NCBI RefSeq assembly: GCF_002812485.1
Contig: NZ_CP025003.1
Span: 372,001-436,000, forward strand
Direction: 5' to 3'
From: Dickeya fangzhongdai
GTDB lineage: Bacteria; Pseudomonadota; Gammaproteobacteria; Enterobacterales; Enterobacteriaceae
DNA: 64,000 nt
Shown here: positions 54,998-63,747 of the stretch, piece after piece
Numbering within the stretch: position 1 is the first letter of the stretch
Layout: the number at the start of each line of letters is the position of its first letter
Program-made: the position numbers and the translations under genes
The notes under the pieces: model-generated
What the model was told of the DNA's origin: nothing
The model's input: only the letters and a program-made list of their open reading frames with translations
The model's database searches: none

Positions 54998-55011
54998 TTG
55001 ACCTGGCTCAA
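54998..55011 (-). promoter_or_regulatory. FNR-like site upstream of nrdD
   Basis: TTGACCTGGCTCAA keeps the TTGA-N-dyad-TCAA form of the FNR site (TTGAT-N4-ATCAA) with two mismatches. It lies upstream of the NrdR boxes, where anaerobic activation would be expected. The rest of the 379-bp nrdD/mmuM interval holds no gene. Confidence 0.5.
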
Positions 55012-55198
55012 GGAAATTCCGGCATCGTAGATAAATCAGTCTTGTACAAATAACGCACAAAAGTGACCGGCCGTGATGCAGCCCCGTCATCACTGGCCTG
55101 ACGACAGTCTGTGCTTTTTGGCTATCAAGGCATCTAGACATCCATATAGGGTTTTTTGTATGGTGGCGGGAAATTTTTTTACGCGATAAGGAAAGACG

Positions 55199-56107
55199 AT
55201 GGCAGACAACGTTCTGATTCTGGACGGGGGAATGGGGCGTGAACTGGCACGCATCGGCGCGCCTTTTCGCCAGCCGGAGTGGTCGGCGTTGGCGCTGATG
55301 GAGTCGCCGCAGCATGTGCGGCAGGTGCATGACAGCTTTATTGCCGCCGGCGCGCAGGTGATTACCACCAATAGCTACGCCGTGGTGCCTTTCCATATCA
55401 GCGAGGCGGTGTTCAACGCGCGCGGTCAGGCGCTGGCGGCGCTGGCCGGGCAACTGGCCCGTCAGGCGGCGGATGCCGCTGCGCATTCGGTGCGCGTCGC
55501 CGGTTCGCTGCCGCCGGTGCTGGGTTCTTATCGTCCGGATCTGTTCGACGCCGCCGCGGCGACGCCGATTCTGAAAACGCTCATCGACGCCCTGAATCCC
55601 TACGTGGATGTGTGGCTGGCGGAAACCCAGAGTTCGCTGGCGGAGGTGACGCTGGTGCGCGAGCTGCTGGCGAGCGATCCGCGCGAGCTGTGGCTGTCGT
55701 TTACGTTGCAGGATGAACTGGATGCCGACGGCCACGCCCGCCTGCGTTCCGGCGAAACCGTGACGGACGCGGCGCAAACGGCTGCCCGCCTGCACGCCGC
55801 CAATGTGCTGTTTAACTGTAGTCGGCCGGAAGTGATGGCGCCGGCGGTGGCGCAGGCGAGCGTGGTGCTGCAAGCGCAGCCCGCCAATATCGGCGTGGGC
55901 GTGTATGCCAACGCCTTCGAGCCGGAAGATAACCAGCGCGGTGCTAACGAAGGGCTGAGCCGTTTACGTACCGACACGCACCCGGAAGGTTACCTGCAAT
56001 GGGCGCAGGAATGGGTGGCGCAGGGGGCGTCGCTGGTCGGCGGCTGTTGCGGCATCGGCCCGGAGCACATCGCCCGTCTGGCGCAGGCATTTCACCGTCA
56101 GTCCTGA
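55199..56107 (+). CDS. mmuM: Homocysteine S-methyltransferase
   Basis: Transfers a methyl group from S-methylmethionine (or SAM) to homocysteine. It has 302 residues. The zinc-binding cysteines are in VLFNCSRPE and the C-terminal GGCCGIGPEHI pair; the N-terminal LDGGMGREL is the family start. AAGGAA precedes the ATG. The S-methylmethionine permease MmuP that accompanies it in E. coli is not adjacent; an ABC importer follows instead. Confidence 0.94.
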   Translation: MADNVLILDGGMGRELARIGAPFRQPEWSALALMESPQHVRQVHDSFIAAGAQVITTNSYAVVPFHISEAVFNARGQALAALAGQLARQAADAAAHSVRVAGSLPPVLGSYRPDLFDAAAATPILKTLIDALNPYVDVWLAETQSSLAEVTLVRELLASDPRELWLSFTLQDELDADGHARLRSGETVTDAAQTAARLHAANVLFNCSRPEVMAPAVAQASVVLQAQPANIGVGVYANAFEPEDNQRGANEGLSRLRTDTHPEGYLQWAQEWVAQGASLVGGCCGIGPEHIARLAQAFHRQS

Positions 56108-56130
56108 TGGCGGCGAAAAATATAACGATA

Positions 56131-56195
56131 TGTCCCCTAAATAATTCGAGCTACAGGAAAGCCAACGCACCTGCAACTTGAAGTATGACGGGGAT
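56131..56195. repeat. Short copy of the palindromic intergenic repeat
   Basis: TGTCCCCTAAATAATTCGAG at the left and CACCTGCAACTTGAAGTATG, GACGGGGAT at the right. The two sides are imperfect inverted copies of the same end sequence found in the 10.3-kb full-length copy, with the interior removed. It lies between mmuM and the transporter genes. Confidence 0.75.
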
Positions 56196-56245
56196 AATAA
56201 TCATCCGTATTCATAATGGATGAACACTCACGAAGGGAACACAAC

Positions 56246-57787
56246 ATGAATCGTCGTCATTTTATCAAGAGCGCCTGCGCCCTGTCTGTCGCCGCGGCCG
56301 CTACCGGCTGGCCGTTGAGCGCCGCCTGGGGGGCGGAAGGCGGTGAACAACCGAAAAAGGGCGGTCACCTGATTGTCGGCGTGGACAACGCCTCCAGCAC
56401 CGACCGCCTCGACCCGGCGTTCTGGTTCGAGACTTATATGTACTTCGTGGGTTCCCAACTGTTCAACAACCTGCTGGAACTGGACGAAAAAGGCGAACTG
56501 GCGCCATCGCTGGCCGAATCCTGGGACAGCAAAGACGGCGGCCGCACCTGGGTGCTGCACATCCGCAAAGGCGTGCAGTTCCACGATGGCCGTGCGCTCG
56601 GCGCCAAAGACGTGATCTACTCGCTCAACCATCACCGCGGCGAGAAATCCAGTTCGTCGGTGAAAGGCTATCTGGACCCGGTGATGGCGATGGACGCCAC
56701 CGGCAGTCACGAAGTGACTATCCGCCTGAGTGAGCCGAACGTGGAATTCGTCGCGCTGCTGAGCGACGTGCACTTTGCCATTACCCCGGAAAACGAGAGC
56801 TTCGACAAGGGCATCGGCACCGGCGCCTTTATGCTGGAGAGCTTCCAGCCGGGCGTGCGCACGCTGGTGAAACGTAACCCGAATCACTGGAACAGCGAAC
56901 GCGGCCACGTCGACTCGGTCGAAACGCTGGCGATGAACGACTCCACCGCCCGCGTGGCGGCGCTGGTGAGCGGCTCGGCGCACATCATTAACCGCGTTAA
57001 CCCGCGCATCGTCGGCCGTATCCAGAACATGCCGACCCTGCAACTGCTGCGCTCGCGCGACAGCCAGATTTTCACTTTCCCCGGCCTCGGCAATGTGGCG
57101 CCGTTCAACACCGAAGACGGCCGGCTGGCGCTGAAATACGCCATCGATCGCCAGCAGATCATCGACACCGTGCTGGGCGGCTACGCCAGCGTAGCCAACG
57201 ACAACCCGATTTTCCCGTCCAACCGTTATTTCGCCAAAGACATTCCCCAGCGTCCGTACGATCCGGAAAAAGCCAAATGGCACTGGCAGAAAGCCGGCTT
57301 CAGCGGCCCGCTGACGCTGTCGGTCGCCGATGCCGGTTTCCCCGGCGCGGTGGACGCCGGCCAGCTGTATCAGGCGTCTGCGCAGAAAGCCGGTATTCCG
57401 CTGAATGTGGAGCGCGTGCCGGACGACGCTTTCTGGGACAATGTGTGGATGAAAAAACCGTTCGTCTCCTCCAACTGGTCGGTGCGTCCGACCGCCGATG
57501 CACTGCTGTCGCTGGTGTTCACCAGTCAGGCGCCGTGGAACGAGTCCGCCTGGAAAGACGCCGGCTTCGACCAACTGGTGCAGGCGGCGCGCGGTGAAGT
57601 GAACGAAGAAAAGCGTCGTCAGATCTACCACGACATTCAGGTGATGTTGGTGGACAAGGGCAGCGAAATCATCCCGCTATACGCTGACGCGCTCGATGCC
57701 TGCAGCAATAAGGTGAAAGGGCTGACCGCCATTCCGGGCTTCCCGCTGAGCGGCAACCGCGCGGCGGAAAAAGTGTGGCTGGCCTGA
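56246..57787 (+). CDS. ABC transporter substrate-binding protein, peptide/nickel family, Tat-type signal
   Basis: A 513-residue SBP_bac_5 protein (DppA/OppA-like), the periplasmic receptor of the importer encoded by the next three genes. The N-terminus NRRHFIKSACALSVAAAATG carries a twin-arginine motif, so export folded by Tat is likely; most members of this family use Sec. Family segments are LIVGVDNASSTDRLDPAFW-like near residue 45, LAESWDSKDGGRTWVLHIRK and FHDGRALGAKDVIYSL. The ATG at 56246 has AAGGGA upstream. The ligand is unknown; peptides or opines are possible. Confidence 0.92.
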   Translation: MNRRHFIKSACALSVAAAATGWPLSAAWGAEGGEQPKKGGHLIVGVDNASSTDRLDPAFWFETYMYFVGSQLFNNLLELDEKGELAPSLAESWDSKDGGRTWVLHIRKGVQFHDGRALGAKDVIYSLNHHRGEKSSSSVKGYLDPVMAMDATGSHEVTIRLSEPNVEFVALLSDVHFAITPENESFDKGIGTGAFMLESFQPGVRTLVKRNPNHWNSERGHVDSVETLAMNDSTARVAALVSGSAHIINRVNPRIVGRIQNMPTLQLLRSRDSQIFTFPGLGNVAPFNTEDGRLALKYAIDRQQIIDTVLGGYASVANDNPIFPSNRYFAKDIPQRPYDPEKAKWHWQKAGFSGPLTLSVADAGFPGAVDAGQLYQASAQKAGIPLNVERVPDDAFWDNVWMKKPFVSSNWSVRPTADALLSLVFTSQAPWNESAWKDAGFDQLVQAARGEVNEEKRRQIYHDIQVMLVDKGSEIIPLYADALDACSNKVKGLTAIPGFPLSGNRAAEKVWLA

Positions 57788-57797
57788 GGCGGGTAAC

Positions 57798-58802
57798 GTG
57801 ACGATTCTTCACCGATGGACCGATCTTTACCGATGGACCGAGCGCTACCCGCTGCTGACGCTGATTCTGCGGCGTCTGCTGGCGGGCGTAGCGATGATCG
57901 CGGTGGTATCGGCGCTGATTTTCGCCGGTATCCAACTGTTGCCGGGCAACGCCGCCACCGCCATTCTGGGGCAGACGGCGACGCCGGAAGCGGTGCGGGC
58001 GCTGAACGCCCAACTGGGGTTGGATCAGCCGGCGGTTTCGCGCTATCTCGGCTGGCTGTGGGGCGTGCTGGGCGGCGATTTCGGCCACAGCTTCACCAGC
58101 CGTCAGAGCATTGCGCCGGTGCTGGCCTGGCGGCTGGAAAACACGCTGTTTCTGGCCGGGTGCACGGCGGTGATTGCGGTGCCGCTGGCGCTGCTGATCG
58201 GCTTTCTGTCGGTGCGTTATCAGGGCAGTTGGCTGGACAGGCTACTGAACCTGTTTACCCGCGTCGCGGTGGCGCTGCCGGAGTTTTTCTCCGGCTACCT
58301 GCTGATTCTGATTTTTTCCATCACCCTGTTCTGGCTGCCGAGCAACAGCAGCGTCAACGATGGTATGCCGCTCGGCGCGCATCTGACCGCCATCGCGCTG
58401 CCGTGCCTGACGCTGGTGCTGGCGGTGCTGGGGCACATGAGCAACATGACCCGCGCGGCGTTGATCGGCGCTCAAAACGCGGCCTATGTCGACACGGCGT
58501 TGCTGAAAGGGATGTCGCCTTCCGCTATCCTGCTGCGCCACGTGCTGCCCAACGCCTGGGGGCCGATCATCAACGTTATCGTGCTCAATCTGGCGTATCT
58601 GATGGTGGGGGTAGTGATCGTCGAAAGCGTGTTTGTTTACCCAGGGCTGGGGCAGTACATGGTCGACAGCATCAGCAAGCGCGACATGCCGGTGATTCAG
58701 GGCTGCGCGCTGGTGCTGGCGACGATTTACATCCTGCTTAATCTGCTGGCGGACGTGGTATCGCTGATGGCGAATCCGCGTTTGCGCCATGCCCGGCGGT
58801 AA
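57798..58802 (+). CDS. ABC transporter permease (DppB/OppB type)
   Basis: A 334-residue inner-membrane permease with six predicted spans. The N-terminal signature RRLLAGVAMIAVVSALIFAG, the cytoplasmic EAA-type loop (TALLKGMSPSAILLRHVLPNAW) and VESVFVYPGLGQ are typical of OppB/DppB. It starts at GTG 57798, 10 bp after the binding protein. It works with the permease that follows. Confidence 0.93.
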   Translation: MTILHRWTDLYRWTERYPLLTLILRRLLAGVAMIAVVSALIFAGIQLLPGNAATAILGQTATPEAVRALNAQLGLDQPAVSRYLGWLWGVLGGDFGHSFTSRQSIAPVLAWRLENTLFLAGCTAVIAVPLALLIGFLSVRYQGSWLDRLLNLFTRVAVALPEFFSGYLLILIFSITLFWLPSNSSVNDGMPLGAHLTAIALPCLTLVLAVLGHMSNMTRAALIGAQNAAYVDTALLKGMSPSAILLRHVLPNAWGPIINVIVLNLAYLMVGVVIVESVFVYPGLGQYMVDSISKRDMPVIQGCALVLATIYILLNLLADVVSLMANPRLRHARR

Positions 58803-58829
58803 TACCGTCAACCGAATGGATATCTGTAC

Positions 58830-59651
58830 ATGCCTGCTGTGAAACCTTCCGTGGCGTTCGGCCTGCTGGGGCTGGGCCTGTTTATTGGGGTGGCGCTGTT
58901 TGCGCCCTGGATTGCGCCTTACCCGGCCGACAAGGTGGTCGGCGGCGCCTGGCTGGGGCCGATGCCGCAGGTCTGGCTCGGCACCGACAATATCGGGCGC
59001 GATCTGTTCTCCCGTTTAGTCTGGGGTACCCGCACTTCGCTGGCGGTGACCGCGCTGGCGGCCGCATTGGCGTTTGTGCTGGGCGCCGGGCTGGGGTTTC
59101 TGGCCGGGGTGTGCGGCGGCTGGGTCGACCAACTGATTTCCCGCGTTAACGACGTGCTGATGGCGATCCCGACGCTGATTCTGGCGTTGGTGGTATTGGC
59201 GATGCTGCCGAAAAGCACGCTGATCATCATTCTGGTGCTGGGCGTGCTGGAGGCCACCCGCGTGCTGCGCGTTTCGCGTGCGCTGGCGGTGGATATCGCC
59301 ACGCAGGAGTTCATCGAAGCGGCGCGCATGCGCGGCGAGTCGATGGGCTGGATTCTGTGGCGCGAAATTTTGCCGAACGCGCGCAACACGCTGGTGGCGG
59401 AGTTCGCGCTGCGCTTCATCTTCATCCTGCTGTTTCTGTCGGCGCTGTCGTTTCTGGGGCTGGGGATCCAGCCGCCGACCGCCGACTGGGGCGGGCTGGC
59501 GCGCGACAACAAAGACGGCATTCTGTTTGGCGTGTGGGCGGCGCTGGTGCCGGGGGCGGCTATCGCCCTGCTGGCGGTGTCGCTCAATGTGGTGGCCGAC
59601 TGGCTGCTGAGCCGCGATGGGCGTAACTGGCGCGGAGGCCGTCATGAGTGA
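58830..59651 (+). CDS. ABC transporter permease (DppC/OppC type)
   Basis: A 273-residue inner-membrane permease. It contains the DppC/OppC block WLGTDNIGRDLFSRLVWGTR at about 49-67, the EAA loop AARMRGESMGWILWREILPN and FLGLGIQPPTADWG. It ends eight bases after the ATPase start, so translation is coupled. It forms the channel with the preceding permease. Confidence 0.93.
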   Translation: MPAVKPSVAFGLLGLGLFIGVALFAPWIAPYPADKVVGGAWLGPMPQVWLGTDNIGRDLFSRLVWGTRTSLAVTALAAALAFVLGAGLGFLAGVCGGWVDQLISRVNDVLMAIPTLILALVVLAMLPKSTLIIILVLGVLEATRVLRVSRALAVDIATQEFIEAARMRGESMGWILWREILPNARNTLVAEFALRFIFILLFLSALSFLGLGIQPPTADWGGLARDNKDGILFGVWAALVPGAAIALLAVSLNVVADWLLSRDGRNWRGGRHE

Positions 59652-61239
59652 GTTGCTGCGGGTTGAACATCTGCGCGTCACGGCGGGCGGTCGGGCGCTG
59701 GTGCAGGACATCAGCTTTACCCTCAATAAAGGCGAAGTGCTGGGGCTGATTGGCGAGTCCGGCGCGGGCAAGTCCACCATCGGCCAGGCGATTCTCGGCC
59801 ACTGCCGTCACGGCATGCGTATCGACAGCGGGCATATCTGGTTTCAGAACGGCGATAACAACAGCGACCTGGCGGCGTTATCGGAGCGGCAGTTACGGCG
59901 GGTGCGCGGCGCGCGCATCGCGTATGTGGCGCAGTCGGCCAGCGCGTCGTTCAACCCGGCGCAGCGCATCGGCGAGCAGGTGATTGAAACGGCGGTACGC
60001 CACGGCGTGCTGTCGCGTCAGCAGGCCATCGCGCGGGCGATCGAACTGTTTGCACAGTTGTCGCTGCCGGAACCGCAGATCTTTTTCCAGCGCTACCCGC
60101 ATCAGGTGTCCGGCGGACAGTTGCAGCGAGCGATGATCGCGATGGCGATGTGCGCCGGCCCCGATCTGATTATTTTTGACGAACCGACCACCGCGCTGGA
60201 CGTCACCACCCAGCTCGGGGTGCTCAACGCCATCGATGATATTATCCGCCTGACCGGCGTGGCCGCGCTGTATATCAGTCACGATCTGGCGGTGGTGGCG
60301 CAAATCAGCCACCGCATCATGGTGCTGCGTCACGGCCGTCAGGTGGAAACCGGCGACACCGCGCCATTGCTGGAAAACCCAGCCGAAGCGTACACCCGCG
60401 CGCTGCTACAGGCGCGCGGCGAGCCGAAAACGCCGCAACCGGCGACCGGCGACGTCCTGCTGGATATCCGCCATCTTGATGCCCGTTACCAGCAACAGCC
60501 GGTATTGCAGGACGTGTCGCTGCAACTGGCGCGCGGACGCACACTGGCGGTGATCGGCGAATCCGGCTCCGGCAAATCGACGCTTGGGCGTACCCTGTGC
60601 GGGCTGCTGGCTCCGGCGGGCGGTGAGATTCGACTGAATGGCGACGCCTTGCCGCCGCGACTGGCGCAGCGCAGTCGCGCCCAGTTGCAAGCTGTCCAGA
60701 TGATTCACCAGCACCCGGATACCGCGCTCAACCCGCGTCTGCCGATCGGCGTGCAGATTGAGCGGGCGATGGTGTGCCTGACCCAACTGGACGCCGCGAC
60801 GCGACGTTCGCGTGTGAACGACCTGCTGCATCAGGTCGGATTGCCGCCGGAGATGGCGCAGCGTTATCCCACCGCGCTGTCCGGCGGTCAAAAACAGCGG
60901 GTATGTATCGCCCGCGCGCTGGCGGCGCAGCCGTCGCTTATCGTCTGCGACGAACCGACATCGGCGTTGGACCCGCTGGTGGCGCGCGACGTGCTCTCGC
61001 TACTGCGCCAGATCCAGCAGGAAACCGGCGTCGCCTACCTGTTCATCACCCACGATTTACACGTGGTGCGGGAAGTGGCCGATACCGTGGCGGTGCTGCG
61101 CCAGGGGCGCATTGTCCGGCAAGGGCCGGTGGCGCAAGCGCTGTCACCGCCGCTGGACGACTACACGCAGCAACTGCTGCTGGCGGTGCCGGAAATGCGC
61201 TGCGGCTGGCTGCGGGAAGTGATGGATAAGGGGCTATGA
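59644..61239 (+). CDS. Fused dual-domain ABC ATPase (DppD-DppF type)
   Basis: A 531-residue protein with two complete nucleotide-binding domains. Domain 1 has Walker A GESGAGKS, signature SGGQLQRA and Walker B LIIFDEPTTALD. Domain 2 has Walker A GESGSGKST, signature LSGGQKQRV and Walker B LIVCDEPTSALD. It replaces the separate DppD and DppF subunits and energises the importer. Start ATG 59644; a frame open nine codons earlier belongs to the permease gene. The operon is binding protein, two permeases, ATPase. Confidence 0.94.
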   Translation: MSELLRVEHLRVTAGGRALVQDISFTLNKGEVLGLIGESGAGKSTIGQAILGHCRHGMRIDSGHIWFQNGDNNSDLAALSERQLRRVRGARIAYVAQSASASFNPAQRIGEQVIETAVRHGVLSRQQAIARAIELFAQLSLPEPQIFFQRYPHQVSGGQLQRAMIAMAMCAGPDLIIFDEPTTALDVTTQLGVLNAIDDIIRLTGVAALYISHDLAVVAQISHRIMVLRHGRQVETGDTAPLLENPAEAYTRALLQARGEPKTPQPATGDVLLDIRHLDARYQQQPVLQDVSLQLARGRTLAVIGESGSGKSTLGRTLCGLLAPAGGEIRLNGDALPPRLAQRSRAQLQAVQMIHQHPDTALNPRLPIGVQIERAMVCLTQLDAATRRSRVNDLLHQVGLPPEMAQRYPTALSGGQKQRVCIARALAAQPSLIVCDEPTSALDPLVARDVLSLLRQIQQETGVAYLFITHDLHVVREVADTVAVLRQGRIVRQGPVAQALSPPLDDYTQQLLLAVPEMRCGWLREVMDKGL

Positions 61240-61351
61240 TTAGCTGTGATTATCAGGTTCTGTTTGCCTTGCGCGCTATATGTTGAAGGATATACTTGGG
61301 GGGATCTTTACATGGACTTTATGATGATCTAAGTGAACAAGGAGTATTTTT

Positions 61352-61830
61352 ATGTCACATCTGATTTATTTAACGCTAGAGGGAAACCAGCAAGGATTAA
61401 TTTCTTCTGGTTGTTCAACCTTTGACTCTATTGGAAATAGATATCAAAGTGGGCATGAGGACCAGATACAAGTATTAGGCTTAAGTCACTCTATAACCAG
61501 AGATGATAATATTGCTCATCATCCTATACAACTAATTAAACCGATAGATAAGTCATCACCATTACTTGGTATGTCTATTACTTCTAATGAGAAACTCACT
61601 GCTAATTTCTTTTTTTATAGAACGACTCTGCTGGGCAATTAGAGATTTTCTATGAGCTGAAGCTAATAGATGCCAGAGTTGTGGATGTATCCTCCTTCTA
61701 TCCTCACTCCATTAATAGTAATGAAACTCTGCCATATGAAGTGATTAGATTGAAGTACAAGTCAATAGAGTGGTCACATAAAACAGCAGGGACGTCAGGG
61801 TATAGTATATGGAATGATGATTGTGAATGA
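61352..61830 (+). pseudogene. hcp: Hcp-family type VI secretion protein, frameshifted
   Basis: Hcp forms the tube of the type VI secretion system and carries effectors. The frame from ATG 61352 (AAGGAG upstream) reads MSHLIYLTLEGNQQGLISSG onward to NFFFYRTTLLGN and stops at 61642. The normal Hcp continuation SAGQLEIFYELKLIDARVVD lies in another frame and runs to TGA 61828-61830, ending SGYSIWNDDCE. A one-base loss near 61625 restores the full protein of about 159 residues. The rest is well conserved, so the break looks recent. The region is AT-rich, unlike the neighbouring transporter genes. No other type VI gene is seen here. Confidence 0.85.
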
Positions 61831-61893
61831 TATTTCATGGGCTCAATCCTGATTTTTTATAATTAATAAAGGATTTATATAGAGGGGAAGGGA

Positions 61894-62483
61894 ATGGATA
61901 TCAAAGAAGGCCTATTTACCTTCAATGCTGAGGGTGATGACATTCCTAATAGTCTCTATTTTTCAAGAAAGATCCATTGGCCTGGTAATCTGTCTATTTG
62001 CAAGGACATAGCATCTGGAGTGACGATAGGAAGAGGATTCGAAGAACTCAAACTGAGTCATATTATCACCTGATGAGTGCAGGTATTCCACAAGATAAGG
62101 CAATTATGATCTCAGAAGGAGCAGGAATGCATGGATGTGAAGCATCAGCGTTTGTTATGCAAAACAGAGATAAAGTTGGTGAAATAACGCATTCTCAGCA
62201 AGCTAATCTTTTTAAACTATCATTTTCTATGTATATTACAAGAGCTAAAGGCTTTTATAATAAGTATAAAAACTCTAATGCCGTCTCTTGGGAAGATATG
62301 AATAGCAGAATGAAAGATATATTTATTGACATGATTTATCAAGGTGCGATGAGAGTTAGATATATCTCTTCTTTTGAGAGAAATGATCCTGAAGATGTTA
62401 TTCTGCTTATAAAGAAAACACCCAGTTTGGCTGCTTATGATAAAAGCAGAAAAAGAATCATCTATTTAAAGGAGGGGCAATGA
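61894..62483 (+). pseudogene. Pesticin-like muramidase effector, frameshifted
   Basis: From ATG 61894 (GAGGGGAAGGGA upstream) the first frame reads MDIKEGLFTFNAEGDDIPNS and SGVTIGRGF, then stops at 62073. The second frame from about 62035 continues RTQTESYYHLMSAGIP, EITHSQQANLFKLSF, FIDMIYQGAM and PSLAAYDKSRKRI to 62483. Together they resemble the pesticin C-terminal/T4-lysozyme-type muramidase used as a type VI cargo effector, with the catalytic glutamate expected in the FNAEG segment. At least one frameshift and a local insertion near SICKDIA separate the halves. It follows the broken hcp by 63 bp and overlaps the next gene by 4 bp. Confidence 0.6.
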
Positions 62484-62860
62484 AATTTATAATTTTTGTT
62501 GTTTTATTTTTATCATTCTCATCTCAGGCAAAAGACATTCAATCCTGTTATGACAAAAAAGTGACGGCGTATATTCAGAGTTGCATGGAGGCTTTAGCTC
62601 ATGATGAGAATAAAAAATACCATGATGAATATGATAGTTTCATCAAAAGTATTCGTCGTGAAGATTTAGCTAATTATAATGATTTTATTGAATCGACTAA
62701 TAGTGCTAAAGTTTTTTGGGAAAAATATATTGCCAGTGAGTGCCAGGCTGAAGGGTTGTTAAACATCAAAGACTCTCCAGCTTACGCTATCGCTTATAAT
62801 GAGTGCATGATTAAAGCTTACAGAATCAGAGTGACTTTTTATAAAAATTATCCATTCTGA
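62480..62860 (+). CDS. Small secreted protein, probable immunity to the adjacent muramidase
   Basis: A 126-residue protein. A clear signal peptide (MKFIIFVVLFLSFSSQA) precedes a helical, charged mature part with cysteines in DIQSCYDKK, YIQSCMEAL, ASECQAE and YNECMIK. Length, export and cysteine pattern recall the LprI/DUF1311 lysozyme-inhibitor type, but the match is not certain. The ATG overlaps the effector stop (ATGA) with GGAGG upstream, the classical effector-immunity arrangement. It is intact while the effector is not. Its AT content is as high as in the upstream islet genes. Confidence 0.65.
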   Translation: MKFIIFVVLFLSFSSQAKDIQSCYDKKVTAYIQSCMEALAHDENKKYHDEYDSFIKSIRREDLANYNDFIESTNSAKVFWEKYIASECQAEGLLNIKDSPAYAIAYNECMIKAYRIRVTFYKNYPF

Positions 62861-62880
62861 TTTTTTAATGCAATGTATCT

Positions 62881-62941
62881 ATACCCTAAATAATTTGAGT
62901 TGCAGGAAAACCAACGCACCTGTCACTCAAATTGTTTAGGG
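62881..62941. repeat. Short palindromic copy of the intergenic repeat
   Basis: CCCTAAATAATTTGAGTTGC (from 62884) pairs with CACTCAAATTGTTTAGGG (to 62941) around CCAACGCACC. It belongs to the same family as the copies at 10.3, 37.0 and 56.1 kb. It sits between the convergent immunity and Anbu genes and may serve as a bidirectional terminator. Confidence 0.8.
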
Positions 62942-62983
62942 TCGAGGGCAATCTTTGAATACTCCTCGACGACAACGCACACC

Positions 62984-63718
62984 TTATCCCTGCGCCGGAA
63001 ACGGCGGCAGTTGCCGAAAGGTATTCAATAGGCCTTCCGACCAGGCTTTGCGGATGGCGACGAAGTAAGGGTCGCTTTCGGTGATGCGGTGCTGTTCGCT
63101 GGCATCGAAGCTGCCGGTGCGATAAATCATCACGTCCAGCGGCAGGCCGACCGATAGGTTGCTGCGCAGCGTGGAGTCGATGGAAATCAGCGCGCAGCAC
63201 ATCGCCTGTTCCAGCGAGGTGTCCGCCGTCAGTACCCGGTCGATAATCGGTTTGCCGTACTTGCTTTCGCCGATCTGAAAGTAGGGGGTATCGACGGTGG
63301 CTTCGATAAAATTGCCTTCCGGATAGATGTGGAACAGCCGCGGCGTTTCGTCGCCAATCTGACCGCCCAGCAGTAGGTTGCAGCCGAAATTGGTGCTGCT
63401 GCCGTTTTGCTGGGCCTGGCTGTCGCGGTGAATGACCTCGCGCACGGTTTCGCCCACCAGCGTGGCGGCGTCGTACAGCGTGCTGACCTGCATCAGGTTC
63501 GGCGTGTGCTGGTCCTGAATGCGGGCGTTCAGCAGGCTGATGATGCTCTGGGTGGTGGCGAGATTGCCGGCGGACTGTAGCACCAGCACCCGTTCGCCTT
63601 CCTGACGGAACACATGGAGCTTTCTGAAGGTTGCGATGTGGTCGACCCCCGCGTTGGTGCGGGAGTCGGAAGCGAAAACCAGACCGTCAGACAGACGCAT
63701 GGCCACACAGTAGGTCAT
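62984..63718 (-). CDS. Anbu, ancestral proteasome-like peptidase
   Basis: A 244-residue Ntn-hydrolase related to the proteasome beta subunit (COG3484). It begins MTYCVAMRLSDGLVFASDSR, with Thr2 as the predicted nucleophile after Met removal, and has ASDSRTNAGVD and CNLLLGGQI. Anbu forms a helical or dodecameric assembly. Its substrates are unknown. It follows a transglutaminase-like gene on the same strand, the partner seen in Anbu clusters. Confidence 0.92.
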   Translation of the reverse strand: MTYCVAMRLSDGLVFASDSRTNAGVDHIATFRKLHVFRQEGERVLVLQSAGNLATTQSIISLLNARIQDQHTPNLMQVSTLYDAATLVGETVREVIHRDSQAQQNGSSTNFGCNLLLGGQIGDETPRLFHIYPEGNFIEATVDTPYFQIGESKYGKPIIDRVLTADTSLEQAMCCALISIDSTLRSNLSVGLPLDVMIYRTGSFDASEQHRITESDPYFVAIRKAWSEGLLNTFRQLPPFPAQG

Positions 63719-63747
63719 ACAACACCTTTTGAGTTAAACAGTGCTCA

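Noticed and set aside
56228..57631. A 467-codon minus-strand frame opposite the binding-protein gene
   Set aside because: It lies antisense to a full-length solute-binding protein with signal peptide and has no recognisable domain.
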